A DNA stretch of 35,308 nt, from positions 1-35,308 of the forward strand of contig JAUIIQ010000010.1 in assembly GCA_030431585.1 (NCBI GenBank), written 5' to 3'. Both the position numbers and the translations under genes were made by a program. Below are positions 31,039 to 35,308 of this stretch, in pieces. The stretch's first letter is position 1. Each line of letters opens with the position of its first letter. Below the pieces are notes generated by a model. The model saw only the letters and a list, made by a program, of their open reading frames with translations. It did no database searches and was not told the origin of the DNA. This stretch comes from Gammaproteobacteria bacterium. GTDB lineage: Bacteria > Pseudomonadota > Gammaproteobacteria > Pseudomonadales > Halieaceae.

Positions 31039-31752
31039 GTGGAAAAATTGATCTATCCGCTTTGGAAAGCGGAGGCACTGGACGCGGATGATTTTCGCGA
31101 TGAATTGTTGTCCAGCCTTGGCGGGTTGGTAGATGCAGCCGGGGTGCGAGGGCTGCGCCTGGCCGTCGCTGACAGTGCGGTTGCTACTGCGGCTCATCGA
31201 CGCATGTCGGCTACGCGTCCCCTGCCAGATGGCATGGCGTCAGTGTGGCTGGATGCGGCCGAACAGCAGCGTGAGCAGGTGGAAGCTGTGCTGGAGTCGC
31301 TGACGGTTCGTCACAGCTGTTACCTGGTGACCGAAGCCGAGCCCATAGCAGGCACTGCGCATCCAGCTGTCGCTGGAGAGCGTGCTCATGGAATGTGCCA
31401 GGTGGTGTTTCTGCAAAGACCGCCACGCCTGTCTGAGCAAACCTGGCTGGCCGAGTGGCAGGGCAGGCATACCCAGGTGGCGATCGATACACAGTCTACA
31501 TTCGGTTACCGGCAGAACGTTATCGTTCGCGGCCTCAGCTACGGCGCGCCGCTGTTGCATGCGATGATCGAGGAGTACTTCCCCCCGGAGGCGATGGCAT
31601 CGGACTACGCCTTCTACGACGTAGCAGAAGGCGATGACGAGGGCCTGGGGAAAAATGCCGGGGCGATGGTAGAGAGCTGCGCACGGTTTATTGACTTCGA
31701 CCGAATCGACGTTATTCCAATGAGCGACTATCTGCTCAAACCCGTGGCCTGA
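31039..31752 (+). CDS. EthD-domain protein
   Basis: 237 residues from GTG 31039, with AAGGAT about nine bases upstream. The C-terminal half (about 110-230) looks like an EthD/dimeric alpha-beta barrel domain: VVFLQRPPRLSEQTWLAEWQGRHTQVAIDTQSTFGYRQNVI is characteristic in outline, with a conserved W-x-x-x-H-x-x-V pattern at the dimer barrel. The N-terminal half may be a second, weaker copy of the same fold (LIYPLWKAEALDADDFRDEL), giving an internally paired protein. EthD proteins occur in catabolic gene sets, but their reaction is generally unknown. The gene ends back to back with htpX, the two stops touching at TGATCA. Confidence 0.72.
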   Translation: MEKLIYPLWKAEALDADDFRDELLSSLGGLVDAAGVRGLRLAVADSAVATAAHRRMSATRPLPDGMASVWLDAAEQQREQVEAVLESLTVRHSCYLVTEAEPIAGTAHPAVAGERAHGMCQVVFLQRPPRLSEQTWLAEWQGRHTQVAIDTQSTFGYRQNVIVRGLSYGAPLLHAMIEEYFPPEAMASDYAFYDVAEGDDEGLGKNAGAMVESCARFIDFDRIDVIPMSDYLLKPVA

Positions 31753-32634
31753 TCAGCCTGATTGCAAGGCGCGTATGCGGTCTTCCAGCGGCGGATGAGA
31801 ACGCAGCAGCCCCGCCACTCCCTGTTTCATCTGTTCGCTTATGCCGAAGGCGGTCAGCTCACCGGGAAGGTCTTGAGGCAGTCCCTGCTCCGCGCGTAAA
31901 CGTTGCAGGGCAGCGATCATATGGGCGTTGGTAGTCAGTGACGCACCGGCGGCGTCCGCGCGGTACTCGCGCCACCGCGAGAACCAGAATACGATCATGC
32001 TGGCAAGAAACCCCAGCAACATCTCAGTGATAAAGGTCACAACATAGTAGCCAATGCCATAACCCCGTTCAGTCTTGAACACCACGCGGTCTATGGTGTG
32101 TCCGATAATCCGGGCAAAGAACATCACGAAGGTATTGATCACGCCCTGAATGAGGCTCAGCGTGATCATGTCGCCGTTGGCGACATGGCCTATTTCATGC
32201 GCCAGCACGGCACGCACTTCCTCCGGGCGAAAACGCTGCAGCAAGCCGGCGCTCACGGCGACCAGTGCGTTATTGCGATTCCAGCCCGTGGCGAATGCGT
32301 TCGATGCCTCGGAGGGAAATATACCCACCTCAGGCATGCCAATACCCGCTTCCTGGGCCAGCTCGCGCACAGTATCGAGCAGCCACTGCTCATCGCGGGT
32401 GCGTGCCTGCTCGATAATGTGAGTGCCGGTGCCGCGCTTGGCCATCCACTTTGACAGTAGAAGTGAGATCAGCGAGCCACCAAAGCCGAACAGTGCACAG
32501 AATATGAGCAGGCTCTGCAGGTTCAGGTCTACGCCGTTGGCGGCGAGAATACCCTCCAGCCCCAGTAAGTTGAAGACGATACTGACCAGAACCAGCACGG
32601 CCAGGTTGGTGGCCAGAAACAGCATGATACGCAT
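31753..32634 (-). CDS. htpX: Protease HtpX (M48 zinc metalloprotease)
   Basis: 293 residues, typical for HtpX. Two N-terminal membrane segments (about 4-23 and 38-60) precede the zinc motif HEIGH (H146, E147, H150) with the third ligand E223 in REYRADAAGA. Further membrane segments lie at about 155-180 and 195-218. HtpX is an inner-membrane protease that clears misfolded membrane proteins, often under envelope stress control. All catalytic residues are present and the length is normal. The start is three bases after the stop of the 106-residue gene, so the two form one minus-strand operon. Confidence 0.97.
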   Translation of the reverse strand: MRIMLFLATNLAVLVLVSIVFNLLGLEGILAANGVDLNLQSLLIFCALFGFGGSLISLLLSKWMAKRGTGTHIIEQARTRDEQWLLDTVRELAQEAGIGMPEVGIFPSEASNAFATGWNRNNALVAVSAGLLQRFRPEEVRAVLAHEIGHVANGDMITLSLIQGVINTFVMFFARIIGHTIDRVVFKTERGYGIGYYVVTFITEMLLGFLASMIVFWFSRWREYRADAAGASLTTNAHMIAALQRLRAEQGLPQDLPGELTAFGISEQMKQGVAGLLRSHPPLEDRIRALQSG

Positions 32635-32637
32635 GGA

Positions 32638-32958
32638 CTAGTGTGCCTCTTGCGAGTGTGTTGACGCAGCTTCGACAGGGACGCTGAGCGCAGGTTCCGC
32701 GGCCGCAGGCTCGTCCTCCATGGAAGGTAGTGGTATCTGGCTGGCTTCGATGACAGGTTCGCCCCGTTCCGACACAGCAACGCAGACCACTTCGCCACGC
32801 AGGTCCACATCCTTGGATGACAGCTCGAACAGGCTGTTGATTGCTTCATCCTCGTGCTTGACGCGCATCACTGCTTTCGCGTCGGCGCCGCTCACCCAGG
32901 CTTTGGATTTGCCCCAGTAGTGACCGTGCTGGTTGCGGATTACGTAAACCTCAGTCAT
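32638..32958 (-). CDS. Small unknown protein coupled to htpX
   Basis: 106 residues. The first 75 or so residues are a compact domain (MTEVYVIRNQHGHYWGKSKAWVSG… to …VCVAVSERGEP) of the kind found as small conserved proteins in marine gammaproteobacteria. The last 30 are an acidic, alanine- and proline-rich tail likely to be disordered. No signal peptide, membrane segment or metal motif is visible. The ATG at 32958 has AGGGAA about ten bases upstream. Its stop is three bases from the htpX start, suggesting joint expression; function is not known to me. Confidence 0.78.
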   Translation of the reverse strand: MTEVYVIRNQHGHYWGKSKAWVSGADAKAVMRVKHEDEAINSLFELSSKDVDLRGEVVCVAVSERGEPVIEASQIPLPSMEDEPAAAEPALSVPVEAASTHSQEAH

Positions 32959-33029
32959 TGCCAGTAGATTCCCTGTTGAATTCGCGGCGAGTGTAAGCCC
33001 TGGACCCCGGTTCTGCCAAGATACCCTGG

Positions 33030-33749
33030 CTAAGAATCCAGCAATGCATCCTTGGCCTGGTTGACCCTGGCGGCGAGGTAGTCGTTGCCGCCTCGGTCGG
33101 GGTGCAGTTTCTGCATCAGTTTGCGGTGTGCTGCAATAATATCTTCTTTACTGGCGCCTTCTTCCAGCCCCAGAGTTGCCAGGGCTTCCTTGCGCGTCAT
33201 GCCGCTGCCGTTATTGTCCGGTGGCGGCTGTTGCGCTCCGAAATCGGTTTCGCCCGGGAAGCGTTGCTGGAGATAACTGTCCAGTAGTCGCACCGAGTCC
33301 GCGTCCTCCTGTTGGCAATAGCGGAGCAGTTGCTCCAGCTGCGCCCGGTCCATGTCCTGCAGGCGCCAGCCTTCAAAAGCGCCTTTGAGCACTTCTCCTG
33401 AGAGATCGCCGCTGTCGTGATCAAGTTGCATGCTGAGGATGGCGGTGGCCACGGTAGAGGTCTGGCCCGCGGATGCGGTGCGCGCTTGCCCGAATTTTGC
33501 CGCCAGCATGGGGGATAGACGAATCAACGTGGGTGCCAGGGCACGCAAGCCAACCAGGGCACCGGTCAGGGCTACGCCTATCCAGTGCATCTTGCCTGCC
33601 ATAGCAAGTAGCACAACGGTCACCACGGCGATGCCCAGGCCAAGTTTCAGGAACTCACCGCGGCGTTTGTGCGGTGGGGCAGCCTGGGCGCGTTTTACCA
33701 GTATGTACAGGGCGAAGGCGATTGCTGCCAGCAGGATCAGTCTCGGCAC
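33030..33749 (-). CDS. Membrane protein with C-terminal J domain
   Basis: 239 residues from GTG 33749, with GAGGG upstream. Hydrophobic segments at about 2-18 and 36-60 anchor it in the inner membrane. A helical middle (about 100-170) and a proline/asparagine linker follow, ending in a J domain (about 188-239) with the HPD motif at 216-218 (KLHPDRGGND). A J domain stimulates the ATPase of an Hsp70 such as DnaK, so the protein should recruit DnaK to the membrane. The layout resembles DjlA-like proteins but is a different family. The gene lies eight bases downstream of the VWA gene and is the last of a three-gene minus-strand unit. Confidence 0.88.
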   Translation of the reverse strand: MPRLILLAAIAFALYILVKRAQAAPPHKRRGEFLKLGLGIAVVTVVLLAMAGKMHWIGVALTGALVGLRALAPTLIRLSPMLAAKFGQARTASAGQTSTVATAILSMQLDHDSGDLSGEVLKGAFEGWRLQDMDRAQLEQLLRYCQQEDADSVRLLDSYLQQRFPGETDFGAQQPPPDNNGSGMTRKEALATLGLEEGASKEDIIAAHRKLMQKLHPDRGGNDYLAARVNQAKDALLDS

Positions 33750-33757
33750 GAGGGCCC

Positions 33758-34447
33758 TCAGTCTTTCAGTTGCTCAAGCAGCAGTTTAGCACCCTGGGTA
33801 CCCTGGCGCTCAAGTGCAGCGACACCGCCCGAGGCATAGCTCGCTACCGCACCCAGCAGTGCGGCCAGCGTGTCGGCACTGCTCTGGTCGAAGCTGGCCC
33901 ATGCGCCCTTGCTGAGCTTTGCCATGGTGCGAAAACACTGCTGCGCGTCAGCCAGTCTGCCTTCCTGGAAGATAAACAAGGGCAGCTGGCGTATCCCGCA
34001 CTCACCGGCCAGTTGGCACAGGGTGTCGGCGTTCTCCTCCATGGCATCGCCGATGAATACCAGCGCCTTCACCGGGGCTTTTGCGTGTTCCGCAAGAGCA
34101 TGACGCAGCATGCGCTGAATTTGTGTATGCCCGCCCTCGCAGTAGACGCGGCCCATTTCGGCTGCCAGTTGCTGTGAATCGCTGGTCCAGGGGCCGCTGC
34201 GGAACGTGTTGAAGCCGCGGTAATAGCAAAGTTGTACGCTGAGGGTCGTGCCCTGATGTGCAGCCAGGAACATATCCCGTTGCAGGTGACATGCGCGGTC
34301 CCAGGTGGGCTGGCGGCTCGCCGTCGCGTCCAGGCAGAACAGCAACCGCGGTTGTTGTTCGCGTACCGTGCTGATGGCATTGCGTTTGCGCAGGAAGCTG
34401 TCGATCTCGGTGCTACTGGCGGGGCGTGTGGGAAGTTGTTTGGCCAT
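33758..34447 (-). CDS. VWA-domain protein
   Basis: 229 residues with a von Willebrand A-type fold and a metal-ion-dependent adhesion site: D40-x-T42-x-S44 (CLDATAS), T108 (GGHTQI) and D134 (IGDAMEEN). The N-terminus has a short basic region before the first strand; there is no signal peptide, so the protein is likely cytoplasmic. VWA domains usually act in protein complexes through metal-dependent binding. It is followed eight bases later by a membrane J-domain protein and preceded by a 62-residue protein; VWA-J-domain pairs occur in several Proteobacteria. A chaperone-linked role is inference from that pairing. Confidence 0.83.
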   Translation of the reverse strand: MAKQLPTRPASSTEIDSFLRKRNAISTVREQQPRLLFCLDATASRQPTWDRACHLQRDMFLAAHQGTTLSVQLCYYRGFNTFRSGPWTSDSQQLAAEMGRVYCEGGHTQIQRMLRHALAEHAKAPVKALVFIGDAMEENADTLCQLAGECGIRQLPLFIFQEGRLADAQQCFRTMAKLSKGAWASFDQSSADTLAALLGAVASYASGGVAALERQGTQGAKLLLEQLKD

Positions 34448-34476
34448 ATCCGGGCATCGCGCCCATGGCGCTGTAC

Positions 34477-34665
34477 TCAGTTGTTGTGGAGGTTGGTTCC
34501 CAGTTTACCTGTGCGGGATAATTCTGCCAGATAATGGCGGCGACTGGCCAATTCTGCTATGGCCTGTTGCAGCTGCTGTTGGTCAACCTCGTTGCGCTCA
34601 TTTTGCACCAGCTGCCACAGCTTTCTGCTGCATAGCTCACTGGCGTTGAATTCTGTCGTTTGCAT
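34477..34665 (-). CDS. Small unknown protein, first gene of the VWA/J-domain unit
   Basis: 62 residues, helical and charged, with KLWQLVQNERNEVDQQQLQQ and QAIAELASRRHYLAELSRT. It has a single cysteine and no membrane segment. It lies 29 bases upstream of the VWA gene on the same strand. The ATG at 34665 is directly preceded by GTATATATAC (34667-34676), which could be the -10 of a promoter; that would make the transcript nearly leaderless or shift the start. The AGAGAG ribosome-like stretch lies ten bases upstream, further than usual. I do not recognise a family. Confidence 0.6.
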   Translation of the reverse strand: MQTTEFNASELCSRKLWQLVQNERNEVDQQQLQQAIAELASRRHYLAELSRTGKLGTNLHNN

Positions 34666-34716
34666 CGTATATATACTCTCTAGTCCATGTTCGCCGCCGA
34701 GCCGGCAAGTGGGCCC

Positions 34717-34826
34717 GTAGACACTTTTACAATGTCAGCCTAATCCGTTTTTATGACACAGATGTGAAACAGTGGTTCGGCGGGGAGTCCGGGTGACTTG
34801 AATTTATCACCGGGAGAAGTGTCTAC
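34717..34826. repeat. Ten-base inverted repeat in the gap before msrA
   Basis: GTAGACACTT (34717-34726) recurs as its reverse complement AAGTGTCTAC (34817-34826), with exactly 90 bases between the arms, in the 209-base gap between divergent genes. The right arm overlaps a weak candidate -10 for msrA (TCTACT at 34822-34827, with TTGAAT at 34798-34803). It may be a looped or two-site operator; chance is also possible. Confidence 0.35.
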
Positions 34827-34874
34827 TGTAACGATTGAATTCTGGAATGCAAGCTCACTGCAAAGGGTTTTCTT

Positions 34875-35308
34875 ATGTCACTGTTCGATATCCGCCGTAA
34901 ACACAGCATGCCCAGCGCGCAAACGGCCCTCCCGGGTCGTGAGCAGGAGATGCCGGTCCCCGCTGCTCACTTCGTCAACGGCAATCCACTGAAGGGGCCC
35001 TTTGCGGAGTCTATGCAGATGGCCATGTTTGGCATGGGCTGTTTCTGGGGAGTGGAACGCCTGTTCTGGCAGCTGCCCGGTGTATACAGCACCGCCGTTG
35101 GCTATGCGGCGGGGCTTACTCCCAACCCCAGCTATGAGGAAGTGTGTTCAGGGAAGACGGGCCATAACGAAGTCGTGCGCGTGGTGTTCGACCCGGAGGT
35201 GGTCAGCTACGCTGATCTGTTGAAAGTGTTTTGGGAGGGCCACGACCCAACGCAGGGTATGCGCCAGGGCAATGACAGGGGCACACAGTATCGTTCCGGC
35301 ATTTACAC
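34875..35308 (+). CDS. msrA: Peptide methionine sulfoxide reductase A, 5' part
   Basis: 144 codons are visible before the window ends; the stop is outside. The protein closely follows the long MsrA type of Pseudomonas: an N-terminal ALPGRE…[11 protein letters not shown] stretch, the active-site GMGCFWGVE with catalytic C56, then [21 protein letters not shown] and [19 protein letters not shown]. MsrA reduces the S-epimer of methionine sulfoxide in proteins and free form, using thioredoxin. The ATG at 34875 has AAAGGG upstream. It is divergent from the VWA/J-domain unit across a 209-base gap. Any resolving cysteines near the C-terminus cannot be checked here. Confidence 0.95.
   Translation, partial: MSLFDIRRKHSMPSAQTALPGREQEMPVPAAHFVNGNPLKGPFAESMQMAMFGMGCFWGVERLFWQLPGVYSTAVGYAAGLTPNPSYEEVCSGKTGHNEVVRVVFDPEVVSYADLLKVFWEGHDPTQGMRQGNDRGTQYRSGIY

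Overview
This window is a GC-rich, densely packed stretch of a gammaproteobacterial chromosome. The best fit is a marine, Pseudomonas-related heterotroph of the Cellvibrionales type (Halieaceae or Spongiibacteraceae). This placement is inferred from three things: a type II secretion operon tail, a Pil-Chp type chemosensory operon in Pseudomonas order, and steroid-type catabolic genes near Pseudomonas-like MsrA, HtpX and Cls. No rRNA, tRNA, CRISPR array, insertion sequence or prophage was seen. No gene-free stretch exceeds 300 bases; the longest gaps (about 250 bases) hold candidate promoters and operators.

Layout. 1-1421: end of a type II secretion operon (gspL tail, gspM, gspN). 1523-4957: a 59-residue rubredoxin, an M24B aminopeptidase P and a sodium:neurotransmitter-symporter-family transporter. 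4968-7310 (minus strand): a membrane-anchored tyrosine phosphatase followed by cardiolipin synthase. 7434-10586: an 857-residue protein shaped like a sigma-54 activator but lacking the residues needed for ATP hydrolysis and sigma-54 contact, coupled to an unrecognised 191-residue protein and ended by a hairpin terminator. 10774-21746: a perfect CRP/Vfr-type site, then pilG, pilI, pilJ, a two-gene ChpA (separate Hpt/FimL-like protein plus a 1490-residue CheA-CheW-REC hybrid with a huge acidic N-terminus), chpC and an unknown 131-residue protein. PilH, PilK (CheR) and ChpB (CheB) are absent. 21747-25375: an AT-rich promoter region, two unrecognised small genes and a GGDEF-EAL protein. 25386-29115: a putative steroid catabolism locus, with a ketosteroid isomerase and two paired acyl-CoA dehydrogenases on the minus strand, divergent from a short-chain dehydrogenase. 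29129-34665: HtrA-like protease, DUF1499 protein, EthD-domain protein, HtpX with a small partner, and a minus-strand set of J-domain protein, VWA protein and small protein. 34875-end: msrA, cut by the window edge.

Working together. The chemosensory genes should form one signalling array (PilJ sensor, PilI and ChpC couplers, split ChpA kinase, PilG output) controlling type IV pilus function and probably second messengers. The cAMP-receptor site in front of the operon and the c-di-GMP enzyme downstream fit that picture. The most unusual points are the split ChpA with no adaptation enzymes, the pseudo-activator gene directly upstream, and the compact steroid locus.
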